This document shows positions 1 through 9,312 of a DNA stretch of 64,000 nt, piece by piece (position 1 is the stretch's first letter; every line of letters begins with the position of its first letter). Source of the DNA: Novosphingobium barchaimii LL02 (GTDB lineage: Bacteria; Pseudomonadota; Alphaproteobacteria; Sphingomonadales; Sphingomonadaceae). The stretch is from NCBI RefSeq assembly GCF_001046635.1, contig NZ_KQ130454.1, positions 193,501 through 257,500 of the forward strand, given 5' to 3'. The notes below the pieces were generated by a model that saw only the letters and a program-made list of their open reading frames with translations, did no database searches and was not told the DNA's origin. The position numbers were made by a program, and so were the translations under genes.

Positions 1-1
1 G

Positions 2-1072
2 GTCGGCACATTGGGCCTGCTGACGGCGTTGGCGATGCCCTTCATCGGGCGCCTCGCCGATGTGCTGGGGGTGAAGCTCACGGCACTGATCGGCATTGTC
101 GCCATGCCGCTGGCCTTCCTCGCCTATAGCCTGAACGGCGGTTCGTTTGGGATCTATCTGGCCGTCTTCATCTTCCAGAGCATAGTCTGCGTGACCACCA
201 CCGCCACCGTCTATACCCGGCTGGTGGTGCAGCACGTCATCCATGCACGCGGGCTTGCTCTGGCGATCGTCGCCTGCGGACCGGCACTGTTCAGCGCCGT
301 GGGCGGGCCGATACTCAACGAATTCGTAGAGGCCAACGGTTGGGCGGCGACATACCGCGCACTGGCGGCCTTCGTGGCGATCGCCGGGATCGTGACGTTC
401 CTGCTGATCCCCTCCACCGGACGCGACCATGCGCTGGCCGTCCTCACCCCCAAGCGCCGCGCCCGCGACGACTATCCCGAAGTCTTCCGCGAGCCCGCAT
501 TCTGGATTCTCTTCGCCGCGATGTACCTGTGCAACCTGCCGCTGACGTTGATCCTGGTGCAGCTCAAGATGCTGGCGCTCGACAACGGCGTGACCGCCGA
601 AGGCGCCTCGATCATGTTCACCGCGCTGGCGCTGGGCATGTTGCTGGGCCGCTTCATCACCGGCGTCGCCCTTGACCGTTTCGCGCCGAACGTGGTCTCC
701 TTCTTCACGCTGGGACTGCCGGGCATCGGGCTATACGTGCTGGCGACAAGCTACGATGCGCCCGCGGTGGTCACCGCCGCCATCTTCAGCCTGGGCTTCG
801 CTGTGGGCGCAGAGGGCGACATCCTGGCCTATCTCGTCGCGCGGCATTTCCGTTCCGGCATCTATTCCAGCGTTCTGGGGCTGCTGACGGGCGTATGCTC
901 GATGGCGGCCGCATCGGGAGCGATGCTGCTCAGCCTGACGCTGGCCCGCACCGGCAGCTTCAACACGTTCCTTGTCATCACCGGGACAACGGTACTGATC
1001 GGCTCGCTACTGCTGCTGATGCTGCGCCGCCCCGCGCAGATCGACGTCGCCCCGGAGCCGATGCCAGCCTGA
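2..1072 (+). CDS. MFS transporter, 5' end outside the window
   Basis: This is a major facilitator superfamily permease of the inner membrane. The frame is open to the window edge (no stop before position 2), so the N-terminus, probably transmembrane helices 1-2, is missing. What is visible starts near the helix 2-3 loop, where G-R-L-A-D followed by a basic stretch matches MFS motif A. About ten hydrophobic helices follow, with a polar basic central loop (PKRRARDDYPEVF) separating the two six-helix halves. The overall look is of the monocarboxylate/oxalate-type MFS branch, but the substrate cannot be read from sequence. It is convergent with the next gene, with only 20 bases between the stops. 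Confidence 0.85.
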   Translation, partial: VGTLGLLTALAMPFIGRLADVLGVKLTALIGIVAMPLAFLAYSLNGGSFGIYLAVFIFQSIVCVTTTATVYTRLVVQHVIHARGLALAIVACGPALFSAVGGPILNEFVEANGWAATYRALAAFVAIAGIVTFLLIPSTGRDHALAVLTPKRRARDDYPEVFREPAFWILFAAMYLCNLPLTLILVQLKMLALDNGVTAEGASIMFTALALGMLLGRFITGVALDRFAPNVVSFFTLGLPGIGLYVLATSYDAPAVVTAAIFSLGFAVGAEGDILAYLVARHFRSGIYSSVLGLLTGVCSMAAASGAMLLSLTLARTGSFNTFLVITGTTVLIGSLLLLMLRRPAQIDVAPEPMPA

Positions 1073-1092
1073 AAATGACGCAAGGAGGAGGT

Positions 1093-2094
1093 CTACTGCG
1101 CCGCCGCCGCCGCGACCGTGTTCGCCTCGTTCTCGGCCGCGAACTTGCGGGCGAGGACGGCGCAGACCATCAGCTGGATCTGGTGGAAGAACATCAGCGG
1201 CAGGATGATCGCGCCCACCTGCGCCGCCGGGAACAGTACCCCGGCCAACGGCACGCCCGTCGCCAGGCTTTTCTTGGACCCGCAGAACAGCAGCACGATC
1301 CGGTCCTCACGCGGGAAGCCCAGCATCTTGCCGGCCAGCGAGGCCGCCACCATCACCACGGCCAGCACCCCCAGCGAGAGCAGCGCGATCAGGCCCAGTT
1401 CGCCCAGCGTCACCTTCTGCCACAATCCCTCGATCACGGCGGCCCCGAAGGCGGTGTAGACCACCAGCAGGATCGAGCCGCGATCGACGTAGCCGAGCAT
1501 CTTCTTGTTGCGCGTCACGAACCCGCCGATCCACGGGCGCAGGAAATGGCCAGCCAGGAACGGCAGCAAGAGCTGCGAGGCAATGGCGATGATCGGGTCG
1601 GCCGAGAAACCCTGGCTCTTGCCGGTAATCAGCAGCGCCGTCAGCACCGGGGTGATGAAGATGCCCGCCAGGTTCGAGAACGAGGCGCTGCATACCGCCG
1701 CCGCCACGTTGCCCCCGGCAATCGCGGTGAACGCGATCGAGGACTGCACGGTTGAAGGTAGCAGCGTCAGATAGAGCACGCCGGTCGCCAGCGAAGGCTC
1801 AAGGCCCGGGATCGCGCGAACGCCCAGACCGATGATCGGGAACAGCACGAAGGTCACCGCCGCCACCGTCAGGTGCAGCTTCCACGCCTTGGCCCCGTCG
1901 AGGATCGCTTCGCGCGAAAGTTTGGCGCCGTGCAGGAAGAACAGCAGTGCGATACCCGCATCGGCCACGCCGCCCGCGAGATCGGCCCAGATCCCGCGCG
2001 CGGGGAGCACCGAAGCCAGACCGACCGTGCCGACCAGCAACAGCAGGTAAGGATCAATGTTCAAGCGCGCCAGCAGAGCCTTCATCGGTATCAC
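1093..2094 (-). CDS. Bile acid:sodium symporter family protein (SBF-like, YfeH type)
   Basis: This 333-residue inner-membrane protein has about ten hydrophobic helices from residue 15 on. It fits the SBF-like family (YfeH of E. coli): the early FFLHGAKLSREAI stretch, the LPSTVQSSIAFTAIAGGN motif with a conserved helix-breaking Ser/Thr/Gly region, and a repeat of that arrangement around LLFCGSKKSLATGVPLA. These are the discontinuous helix crossings of the BART superfamily fold, which binds sodium and an organic anion. The substrate is unknown. It is the last gene of the minus-strand run proB-SDR-SBF, starting 10 nt after the SDR stop, so co-transcription is likely. The second in-frame Met (residue 4) is an alternative start. 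Confidence 0.85.
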   Translation of the reverse strand: MIPMKALLARLNIDPYLLLLVGTVGLASVLPARGIWADLAGGVADAGIALLFFLHGAKLSREAILDGAKAWKLHLTVAAVTFVLFPIIGLGVRAIPGLEPSLATGVLYLTLLPSTVQSSIAFTAIAGGNVAAAVCSASFSNLAGIFITPVLTALLITGKSQGFSADPIIAIASQLLLPFLAGHFLRPWIGGFVTRNKKMLGYVDRGSILLVVYTAFGAAVIEGLWQKVTLGELGLIALLSLGVLAVVMVAASLAGKMLGFPREDRIVLLFCGSKKSLATGVPLAGVLFPAAQVGAIILPLMFFHQIQLMVCAVLARKFAAENEANTVAAAAAQ

Positions 2095-2104
2095 GTCCTA
2101 GCCG

Positions 2105-3049
2105 TCAAAGCCACTTATGCTCGCGATACCACTGCGCGGTGGCCTTCAGGCCTTCGCGCGTTTCGATGCGGGGTTGCCAGAGCGTGGCGGGAACCGCGGC
2201 CTCGGACGAGACCACCCAGTCCGGATGGCTGAAATAGGCGGCACGGTCGAGCGTCATTTTTGCGCGGGTGCCGCGCAAAAAATTGTCCAGGCGCGCCACC
2301 ATGGTCAGCATCCCGCGCGACATCCCGATCACGCGCGGGCGCTTGCCCATGGCCCAGCCGATCGCCATCGCCGTTTCATAATGGTCCCAGCCCTGCGGCT
2401 TGCCATCATCGGGCTCGAAAATGCGGCGGCTGACGCCGTCCGTCACTTCGCCCACCATCTCACCGTCACCGGGGACAAGTGCCACCAGCAGCCGTGCCAG
2501 ATCCTCGACGTGGATCATCGAGGCTCGCCCGTCCTTCGGCATCGGCATCACACCCCAACGCACGGCGCGGAAAAGCTCGAACATTTCCTTGTCATGCGGG
2601 CCATAGATCGCGGGAGGGCGCACTATCGTCCAGTCCAGGGGGCTGGCCATGAGGAACTTCTCGGCCTTGGCTTTGGAAGCGCCGTAAGCGGAAAGCTCAG
2701 GTTCGCGCGCGGAGAGCGAGGAGACGTTGACGAAACGGCGCACGCCGGCCGCGATCGCCGCCTCTATCATGTTGAGCGTGCCGGTGACGTTGCCTTCCTC
2801 GAAACCGGCGGGATCGGGCGCGTTGACCACGCCGGCGACGTGGATCACGCCTTCGACGCCGCGCATGAGGTCGTCCAGCGCCGCCCGGTTGCCCAGATCG
2901 CCGCCGACCCAATCGACGTTGCGGCGTTCCGGCTGGGTACGCCGGGTCAGCGCGCGTACCGCAAAGCCGGCCTCGAGCGCAGCTTCGAGCACGGCCTGGC
3001 CGACGAAGCCGGTCGCGCCGGTAAGGGCGATGATCGGCCGTTCTATCAC
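2105..3049 (-). CDS. NAD(P)-dependent extended SDR (epimerase/dehydratase family)
   Basis: This 314-residue Rossmann-fold enzyme begins MIERPIIALTG with the glycine-rich TGATGFVG motif at residues 10-17. The catalytic pair Y122-x3-K126 (YGASK) and upstream Ser110/111 complete an extended-SDR active site, as in nucleoside-diphosphate-sugar epimerases and NDUFA9-like complex I factors. The frame is open for 39 more codons upstream, but I chose the GTG at 3049. It overlaps the proB stop as GTGA, the coupling style used throughout this window, whereas the longer version would be buried in proB. The substrate is not predictable. It is translationally coupled to proB and followed by the SBF-like transporter. 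Confidence 0.85.
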   Translation of the reverse strand: MIERPIIALTGATGFVGQAVLEAALEAGFAVRALTRRTQPERRNVDWVGGDLGNRAALDDLMRGVEGVIHVAGVVNAPDPAGFEEGNVTGTLNMIEAAIAAGVRRFVNVSSLSAREPELSAYGASKAKAEKFLMASPLDWTIVRPPAIYGPHDKEMFELFRAVRWGVMPMPKDGRASMIHVEDLARLLVALVPGDGEMVGEVTDGVSRRIFEPDDGKPQGWDHYETAMAIGWAMGKRPRVIGMSRGMLTMVARLDNFLRGTRAKMTLDRAAYFSHPDWVVSSEAAVPATLWQPRIETREGLKATAQWYREHKWL

Positions 3050-4194
3050 TTCGTCACCATCTGGGACTTCATCACCATCTGGTCGCGGTGGACCACCGAG
3101 GAGCGCGGCGCATAGCCCAGCACCCCTTCCTGGTCGCTGGAATGCAGGCCGACGATCGCAGCGCATTCGGCGCCGTCATATTCGGAAAGGCCATGCGCCA
3201 GCACGCGGCCCCCCGCGTCGAGGATGGCAACCGGATCGCCCCGGCTGAAAATGCCTTCGACCGCCGTGATGCCCTTGGCCAGCAGGCTGGAGCCACGGCG
3301 CAATGCGGCCGCAGCGCCGTCGTCGACGATGAGTTCACCTTTAAGCCGCAGACGTCCGCCCAGCCACGCCTTGCGCGCACCCGCCTTGCCGCGCGGCACG
3401 AACAGGGTGCCGATGCCCCCCGTGACGATGCGTTCGACCGGACGGTCGTGCTGGCCATTGCCGATGACCAGGCAGATGCCCGCCAACTGCGCGATCTCTG
3501 CTGCCTGGAGCTTGGAAACCATGCCGCCCGACCCCATGCCGGAATTCGATTCGGTGCTGGCCATCGCCTGCACTTCGGCGGTTACCCCTTCGACCACCGG
3601 GATCATCTGTGCGCCCGGCAGCTTGGGGTGGCGATCATACAATCCGTCGATGTCGGACAGCAGCACCACCGCGCTTGCCCCCGCCGCCTGCGCCACGCGC
3701 GCGGCAAGGCGGTCGTTGTCGCCGAAGCGGATTTCCTGCGTCGCCACCGAATCGTTCTCGTTGATGACCGGCACCGCGCCCGCATCGAGCAGGCGGCCCA
3801 GCGTGGCCGTGACGTTGAGGTAACGACGGCGGTCTTCCAGATCTTCCAGCGTCAGCAGCATCTGCGCGGCGGTGATGCCGTGGCCGCCCAGCAGCTGCGC
3901 CCAAAGCCCCGAGAGCGCGATCTGGCCCACGGCGGCGGCGGCCTGCGCATCGGCAAGGCTGCCGCGTCCGCCCTTTTCCAGCCCCAGCGTCGCCGCGCCC
4001 AGCGCGATGGCGCCCGAAGACACGACGATCACGTCCTGACCCCGGCGCCTCGCCTCGGCGATCTCGGCCACAAGCCCAGCCACCCAGGCGCGCCGCACAC
4101 CTTCCGGGCCGACAAGCAGCGCCGATCCCACCTTGATGACAAGGCGGGGAGACAGGGATGCGTCGGCAAGGTCGGAGAGTCGGGAAATGGGCAT
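3046..4194 (-). CDS. proB: Glutamate 5-kinase
   Basis: It catalyses the ATP-dependent phosphorylation of glutamate, the first step of proline synthesis, in the cytosol. The 382 residues comprise an amino-acid kinase domain (about 15-265) and a C-terminal PUA domain (about 285-370). The kinase domain shows VIKVGSALLV with Lys21, VVSSGAIALG, PVINENDSVATQEIRFGDND for glutamate binding, and GMGSGGMVSK. The tail ends in a duplicated DQMVMK/SQMVTK element not expected in the family. The next pathway enzyme in the window, ProC, is about 4 kb away on the same strand but not in the same operon; ProA is not in the window. The gene lies downstream of obgE, as in many bacteria, but with a hairpin repeat cluster in the 219-nt gap. 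Confidence 0.96.
   Translation of the reverse strand: MPISRLSDLADASLSPRLVIKVGSALLVGPEGVRRAWVAGLVAEIAEARRRGQDVIVVSSGAIALGAATLGLEKGGRGSLADAQAAAAVGQIALSGLWAQLLGGHGITAAQMLLTLEDLEDRRRYLNVTATLGRLLDAGAVPVINENDSVATQEIRFGDNDRLAARVAQAAGASAVVLLSDIDGLYDRHPKLPGAQMIPVVEGVTAEVQAMASTESNSGMGSGGMVSKLQAAEIAQLAGICLVIGNGQHDRPVERIVTGGIGTLFVPRGKAGARKAWLGGRLRLKGELIVDDGAAAALRRGSSLLAKGITAVEGIFSRGDPVAILDAGGRVLAHGLSEYDGAECAAIVGLHSSDQEGVLGYAPRSSVVHRDQMVMKSQMVTK
3049..3084. repeat. 18-nt imperfect tandem duplication at the proB 3' end
   Basis: Two adjacent 18-nt copies (3049-3066 and 3067-3084) differ at three positions. They encode the last residues of ProB, DQMVMK/SQMVTK, and abut the GTG start of the SDR gene, so the duplication lengthened the ProB tail without breaking the coupled junction. 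Confidence 0.75.
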
Positions 4195-4304
4195 GGGACC
4201 GCCAGCCTCTAGGGTAATCGCCGCGTGGATGAAAGCACGAGCTTGCGCGGATGGGCGCGGACGCGGAACGGGTGGGACGCTAAAATCGGGGCGCGCTCGC
4301 GAAG

Positions 4305-4400
4305 GGCTTCGACAAGCTCAGCCTGACCCTTCGACAAGCTCAGGGTGAGCGGAACTGTGTAAAACCCCTACGTCCGCTCAGGCTGAGCTTGTCTAAGCCC
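4305..4400. repeat. REP-like hairpin repeat element 1 (three units)
   Basis: Two direct units of the 13-nt core TTCGACAAGCTCA (about 4308-4320 and 4331-4343) are followed, after about 30 nt, by an inverted unit (about 4382-4396, core variant with A for C). The bases flanking each core pair with each other: GGGC/GCCT, ACCC/GGGT and GGGC/GCCT. TGAGCGG elements face inward and are themselves inverted. It sits between obgE and proB. Three similar composites occur at 13261, 18047 and 19615. Confidence 0.9.
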
Positions 4401-4413
4401 CCACACAGCTACC

Positions 4414-5472
4414 TCAGATCGGCGACCACGGCTTTTCATCGAGTTCTTCCTGCGCGCCCTGCGGACGCTCGGTCACCGTGGCGGCGGGAAGATAATCGAT
4501 GATTGCATCAAGCAGCTTCGACATGCCCCTGCCGGTGGCACCGGAGATCGGGAAAACCTCATCAGCCCCGGCCTTCAGCAGCATCTTGGCGTAGTCCGCC
4601 GCCAGCGCATCGTCGACAAGGTCGCACTTGTTGAGCGCGACCAGGCGCGGCTTGTCCGACAGTTCTTCGCTGTAGGCTTCCAGCTCCTCCTCGACGATGT
4701 GCATCGCGTCGACGGGATCGGCGTTGGAAATATCGATCAGATGCACCAGCACGCGGCAACGCTCGATGTGGCCGAGGAAACGGTCCCCCACGCCTGCGCC
4801 TTCGGCGGCGCCGGCGATCAGGCCCGGAATATCGGCCACCACGAACTCGCGGTGCTTGTGCATGACCACGCCCAGCTGCGGGCGCAGCGTGGTGAACGCA
4901 TAGTCGCCGACCTTGGCCTTGGCGTTCGACAACTTGTTGATGAAGGTCGACTTGCCCGCATTGGGCATGCCCACCAGTCCAACGTCGGCCAGCAGCTTGA
5001 GGCGCAGCCATACCCATTGCTCGACCGGCGCGATACCGGGCTGGTGCTGGCGCGGGGCGCGGTTGGTGCTGGTCTTGTAACTGGCGTTACCGCGCCCGCC
5101 CATGCCGCCTTCCATGAAGACCACGCGCTGGCCGGCCTGCGTCAGGTCGAGCAGAACGGTGTCGCGGTCCTCGTCGTCGGCGATCACCTGCGTGCCGATC
5201 GGCACCTTGATGACAAGGTCCTTGCCGGACGCGCCGTTGCGGTTCTGGCCCATGCCGTGGCCGCCGCGCGGGGCCTTGAAGTGCTGGGTATAGCGAAAGT
5301 CGATCAGGGTGTTGAGACCTGCGACCGCCTCGAAGATGATGTCGCCGCCCTTGCCGCCGTTGCCGCCGTCAGGGCCGCCATATTCGACGTACATCTCGCG
5401 CCGGAAGCTGACGGCACCGGGTCCGCCGCCGCCTGAACGCGTGTAGATCTTGGCCTGGTCTAGAAAATGCAT
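4414..5472 (-). CDS. obgE: Obg-family GTPase
   Basis: This essential ribosome-associated GTPase is involved in 50S assembly and the growth/stringent response. The N-terminal Obg fold (about 1-158) is typical: [37 protein letters not shown] and the glycine-rich turns GKGGDIIF and [17 protein letters not shown]. The G domain follows with G1 GMPNAGKST, the switch I region [10 protein letters not shown]3 DIPGLI, G4 NKCDL and G5-like ISGATG. At 352 residues it has only a short acidic C-terminal tail. Upstream is a small hairpin (ACGGGAC/GTCCCGT, 5527-5547) in the presumed leader. It is followed by proB after a repeat element. Confidence 0.97.
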   Translation of the reverse strand: MHFLDQAKIYTRSGGGGPGAVSFRREMYVEYGGPDGGNGGKGGDIIFEAVAGLNTLIDFRYTQHFKAPRGGHGMGQNRNGASGKDLVIKVPIGTQVIADDEDRDTVLLDLTQAGQRVVFMEGGMGGRGNASYKTSTNRAPRQHQPGIAPVEQWVWLRLKLLADVGLVGMPNAGKSTFINKLSNAKAKVGDYAFTTLRPQLGVVMHKHREFVVADIPGLIAGAAEGAGVGDRFLGHIERCRVLVHLIDISNADPVDAMHIVEEELEAYSEELSDKPRLVALNKCDLVDDALAADYAKMLLKAGADEVFPISGATGRGMSKLLDAIIDYLPAATVTERPQGAQEELDEKPWSPI

Positions 5473-5569
5473 GGTCCGTCGCTTCCGGCGCTACTGCAGC
5501 GCCCAACTTGCGACTGGCCCCGGCTGACGGGACCGAAACCGTCCCGTTTGCGCCACCTGCCGCAGATAA

Positions 5570-5600
5570 ACAAAAAACCCGGCCGTGTTTCGGGCCGGGT
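5570..5600 (-). terminator. Rho-independent terminator of tRNA-Ala
   Basis: Read on the minus strand, an 8-bp stem (ACCCGGCC 5577-5584 with GGCCGGGT 5593-5600, 8-nt loop) is followed by a run of six T (plus-strand A 5572-5577). It lies 54 nt past the tRNA 3' end and about 100 nt before the obgE start. Confidence 0.85.
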
Positions 5601-5653
5601 GATGCCCGGATGATTCCCGAACATGCCAAAACTTTAAATACCCGTTCGCACAC

Positions 5654-5729
<76 letters not shown>

Positions 5730-5859
5730 GTTCCAGTACTGCGCCCCCAATCCAGCTCACGCCGTGTCGGGTGCGTTCCTTTAGCGAAGAGAACCTCGCC
5801 CGAAAAGGGCAAAAATGCATGGCCCGCAAATCGCACGAAGCGCGCGCCATGCGAAAACC

Positions 5860-6627
<768 letters not shown>

Positions 6628-6695
6628 CGCGTTGCTCACCCAAGGTTCTCCATCACAGCGCAAAATGTCTAGCGTTACGATCCCGTAAAGCAAAT

Positions 6696-6721
6696 GCCCG
6701 GTGCGACGAAACGCACCGGGC
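6696..6721 (-). terminator. Hairpin downstream of the Bax-inhibitor-1 gene
   Basis: A perfect 10-bp stem GCCCGGTGCG/CGCACCGGGC with a 6-nt loop is followed on the minus strand by ATTTGCTTT, a weak T tract. It lies 85 nt past the stop at 6806. Confidence 0.6.
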
Positions 6722-6805
6722 ATCATGACTTTGGTAATCTGCACTGTGGATTAATCGCTTCGAAGGCAGTTTCCTCCACTTCGGTTGCGATCACTCCTGC
6801 ACGTT

Positions 6806-7546
6806 TCAGTCGCGCTGGCCCAGGAAGCTCAGCAGGAACTGGAACATGTTGATGAAGTCCAGATAGAGGCTGAGCGCGCCCAGGATCACGGCCTTGCCGA
6901 CGAAGTCGGTGCCGCGCAGCTGCGCGTACTGGTTCTTGAGCATCTGCGTATCATAGGCGGTAAGACCCGCGAAGATCAGCACACCCAGAACCGAAATCGC
7001 CAGCTGCAGCGTGCTCGAACCCAGGAACATGTTGAGCAGCGAGGCGATCAGGATGCCGACCACGCCCATGATGAGGAACGTGCCGAAGCCCGACAGGTCC
7101 TTCTTCGTGGTGTAGCCATAGAGGCTGAGCGCCGAGAACGCCGCTGCCGTCGCGAAGAACGTGGTTGCGATCGACGAGTTGGTGTAGATCAGGAAGATCG
7201 TCGAGAGCGACATGCCCATGACCGCCGCGAAGGCCCAGTAGAGCACCTTCAGCGTCGATTCGCTGAACCGCTGCGCGCCGCCGCTGATCGCGAAGACGAA
7301 ACCGAGCGGGGCCAGCATGATGACCCACTTGAGAGGGGTCGCCATCACTGCCTGCGTGAGACCATAGTTCGCAAACAGAACTGCGACGACGCCCGAAAGC
7401 AGTACGCCCGAGGCCATGTAGTTGTAGATAGACAGCATATGCCGCCGCAGACCAGCATCGTACGTGGTCCGGCCGGCGGATTGCCCGTCTAGGCTCGGAG
7501 ACGCACCGAAGCCCCTGCGGGGCTGGGGGTCGTTCCAATTCGCCAT
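6806..7546 (-). CDS. Bax inhibitor-1/YccA family membrane protein
   Basis: This 246-residue integral inner-membrane protein of the BI-1 (TMBIM/YccA) family, in bacteria linked to FtsH-type quality control and ion leak, has seven hydrophobic segments starting about residue 43. Family-typical stretches are the N-terminal TTYDAGLRRHMLSIYNYMASG, the LTAYDTQMLK motif with its conserved Asp near the C-terminus, and the final LSLYLDFINMFQFLLSFLGQRD. I placed the start at MANWNDPQP because GGGAG lies 6-7 nt upstream; eight more in-frame codons exist. It stands alone, with hairpins on either side. A 14-bp palindrome (AACCGGATCCGGTT, 7631-7644) lies upstream, between it and proC. Confidence 0.92.
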   Translation of the reverse strand: MANWNDPQPRRGFGASPSLDGQSAGRTTYDAGLRRHMLSIYNYMASGVLLSGVVAVLFANYGLTQAVMATPLKWVIMLAPLGFVFAISGGAQRFSESTLKVLYWAFAAVMGMSLSTIFLIYTNSSIATTFFATAAAFSALSLYGYTTKKDLSGFGTFLIMGVVGILIASLLNMFLGSSTLQLAISVLGVLIFAGLTAYDTQMLKNQYAQLRGTDFVGKAVILGALSLYLDFINMFQFLLSFLGQRD

Positions 7547-7681
7547 TTCTAACTCCCTTTCGCGGGTCACTGCACAATGCGGACCTGCATGAGAGGGAAT
7601 ATCGCCCCGCCCCGCCCAAGTTTCAAGGAAAACCGGATCCGGTTATTTGTGACAAAGTGTATAAGCGTCGTCGGCCTGTTG

Positions 7682-8497
7682 TCAGCCCTTGCGGGCTGCT
7701 GCGGCCATTTCCGCATTGCGATCGCGCGATGCGGTCATCGCTTCCGCGACGACTTCGGCAAGCGCGCCGCCCGCATCGAGCACGTTCATGCCCGCGCGGG
7801 TCGATCCGCCGGGGCTCGCGACCTTGTCGGCCAGTTCGCCAGGCGAAAAATCAGAGCCCCCCGCAAGCAGTGCCGCGCCTTCCACCATGGCCAGCGCGAG
7901 GCGCTGCGACTGCCCCTCCTCCAGCCCGAGCGCGGTGCCCCCGGCGGCAAGACTGTCGATGAAGCGGTAGACGAAGGCCGGGCCGCAGCCTGCCAGCGCG
8001 GTGACGGCATCGAACAAATGCTCACCCGCCAGCCATTCAGGCGTGCCCAGCGGCGCCATCAGTGCCGTCACGCCGGCGCGGCCGATTTCGTCGAGCCCGC
8101 GCGCATCAAGCGCGATAGGCGACTTTCCGATGGCCACTGCCAGGTTGGGCATGATCCGAACCAGCGCACCCACGGCGGGGAAGCGCGCGGCAAGGCTGTC
8201 GAATTCGACGCCGGCAAGGATCGAGAAGAGCACTGTCTCACGGCCCAGCAGCGGCGCCAGCAGCGGGGCGACATCGTCCAGCCCTTGCGGCTTCACGCCC
8301 AGCAGCACGGCATCGAAGCGGCCCTCCGCAGGCAGTTCGCGTAGCAGCGTGACGCCTTCGGGAAGGCCATCCCGGTTGGGATCGACCACGGTGAAGCGCG
8401 AAGCGGGTATACCGCCCGCCAACCAGCCCGTCAGCATCGCCCCGGCCATGTTGCCGCAGCCCACGAGCAGGATGTTCTGAAACCGGTCCATGTCCAT
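7682..8497 (-). CDS. proC: Pyrroline-5-carboxylate reductase
   Basis: It performs the final step of proline synthesis, NAD(P)H-dependent reduction of P5C, in the cytosol. The 271 residues begin with a Rossmann fold (ILLVGCGNMAGAMLTGWLAGG, residues about 9-29). The family core AVTALAGCGPAFVYRFIDSLAAGG comes around residues 160-185, and the C-terminal signature (SPGGSTRAGMNVLDAGG) follows near residue 230. A second Met two codons in is an alternative start. It is downstream of the YbjN-domain gene on the same strand with a 110-nt gap, an association that may reflect shared transcription. A short palindrome at 7631-7644 just past the stop could act as a weak terminator. Confidence 0.95.
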   Translation of the reverse strand: MDMDRFQNILLVGCGNMAGAMLTGWLAGGIPASRFTVVDPNRDGLPEGVTLLRELPAEGRFDAVLLGVKPQGLDDVAPLLAPLLGRETVLFSILAGVEFDSLAARFPAVGALVRIMPNLAVAIGKSPIALDARGLDEIGRAGVTALMAPLGTPEWLAGEHLFDAVTALAGCGPAFVYRFIDSLAAGGTALGLEEGQSQRLALAMVEGAALLAGGSDFSPGELADKVASPGGSTRAGMNVLDAGGALAEVVAEAMTASRDRNAEMAAAARKG

Positions 8498-8607
8498 ATC
8501 CTATTGCGCAAAACGCCTGTTCGGGACGCGACTTAGGCGAGCGCGGAAAGCCTGCCAAGATCAAAGCCCGCTAAGTTCAAGCCTGCCGCGGGGTATGCCA
8601 ACTGCCT

Positions 8608-9129
8608 TCAGGCCTCTCCGGCGGCGTCCACCATCGCTGCGGCAAGCGCCTCTGCCGGGGTCTTGTCTCCCCAGAGGATGAACTGGAACACAGGGTAGAA
8701 ACGGTCGCACTCCTCGATCGCGGCTTCCACCACCATCTGCGCCTCTCCCGGGCCGAGCAGCCCCTCGGGCCCGAGCATCAGGCCATGGCGATAAAGCACC
8801 ACGCCCCCATTCGACCAGACATCGAAATGGCCGAGCCACAGCTGCTCGTTGATAAGCGCCAATGCTTCGTAGACGGCGGCCCGCTTGCCATCGGCGATGC
8901 GGATGTCGGGCAGGCACAGCAGTTGCAGCACCCGATCCTCGGGGCGCCAGATCGCCTGGATCTGATAGCTGGCCCAGGCGCCCTTCACTTCGGCGGAGAT
9001 TTCATCCTCGCCCGAATACTCGAAGGGCCAGTCACGCGCCTCGAACAGGGAGGCGAGCATCTCGACGGGCGCGGCTTCTTCGTCATCGCGATCGATATCG
9101 TCCTGAACCGTCCTCATAACCTGTGACAT
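8608..9129 (-). CDS. YbjN domain-containing protein
   Basis: This 173-residue cytosolic protein matches the YbjN family (sensory-transduction-regulator fold, related to type III secretion chaperone folds): an acidic N-terminus, the strand-rich W-P-F-E-Y-S-G-E-D-E-I segment, QIQAIWRPEDRVLQLLC, and the central WLGHFDVWSNGGVVLYRHGL. The start MSQVMRTVQDD is supported by GGAGGG 5-6 nt upstream; the frame stays open for 58 more codons that look non-coding. The molecular role is unknown; in E. coli YbjN affects motility and stress responses. It is followed by proC. Upstream lie a 14-nt palindrome and the terminator of the SPOR gene. Confidence 0.85.
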   Translation of the reverse strand: MSQVMRTVQDDIDRDDEEAAPVEMLASLFEARDWPFEYSGEDEISAEVKGAWASYQIQAIWRPEDRVLQLLCLPDIRIADGKRAAVYEALALINEQLWLGHFDVWSNGGVVLYRHGLMLGPEGLLGPGEAQMVVEAAIEECDRFYPVFQFILWGDKTPAEALAAAMVDAAGEA

Positions 9130-9246
9130 CAACCCTCCGCGAAACCGGTGCAATGGATGCTTCCTGCAAGAGGGATAGCACAATCCGGCATAGCGCGATC
9201 GCCTGCGCATAACTGCACAAGCCTGTTCACAGGGTGTGGATAAGAA

Positions 9247-9260
9247 TGAACGCCCGTTCA
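9247..9260. promoter_or_regulatory. Palindrome upstream of the YbjN gene, possible operator
   Basis: TGAACGCCCGTTCA is a perfect 6-bp inverted repeat with a 2-nt spacer, the geometry of many TetR-type operators. It lies 118 nt upstream of the YbjN start and just downstream of a terminator for the preceding gene. A regulator cannot be named. Confidence 0.4.
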
Positions 9261-9263
9261 GAC

Positions 9264-9292
9264 AAACGAAAACCGTTCCTTTTCTGAACGGT
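9264..9292 (-). terminator. Rho-independent terminator of the TPR/SPOR gene
   Basis: On the minus strand a 7-bp stem, ACCGTTC with GAACGGT (7-nt loop AGAAAAG), is followed by TTTTCGTTT. It starts 20 nt after the stop of the SPOR-domain gene. Confidence 0.75.
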
Positions 9293-9312
9293 CTGTCGAT
9301 CATGGGCGGTCA

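Noticed and set aside
4305-4400. Repeat cluster considered as a CRISPR array
   Set aside because: Units are in both orientations, spacers are short and irregular, and no cas genes are present.
7631-7644. AACCGGATCCGGTT palindrome as an operator
   Set aside because: It could equally be a weak terminator for proC; no second copy or regulator supports an operator call.
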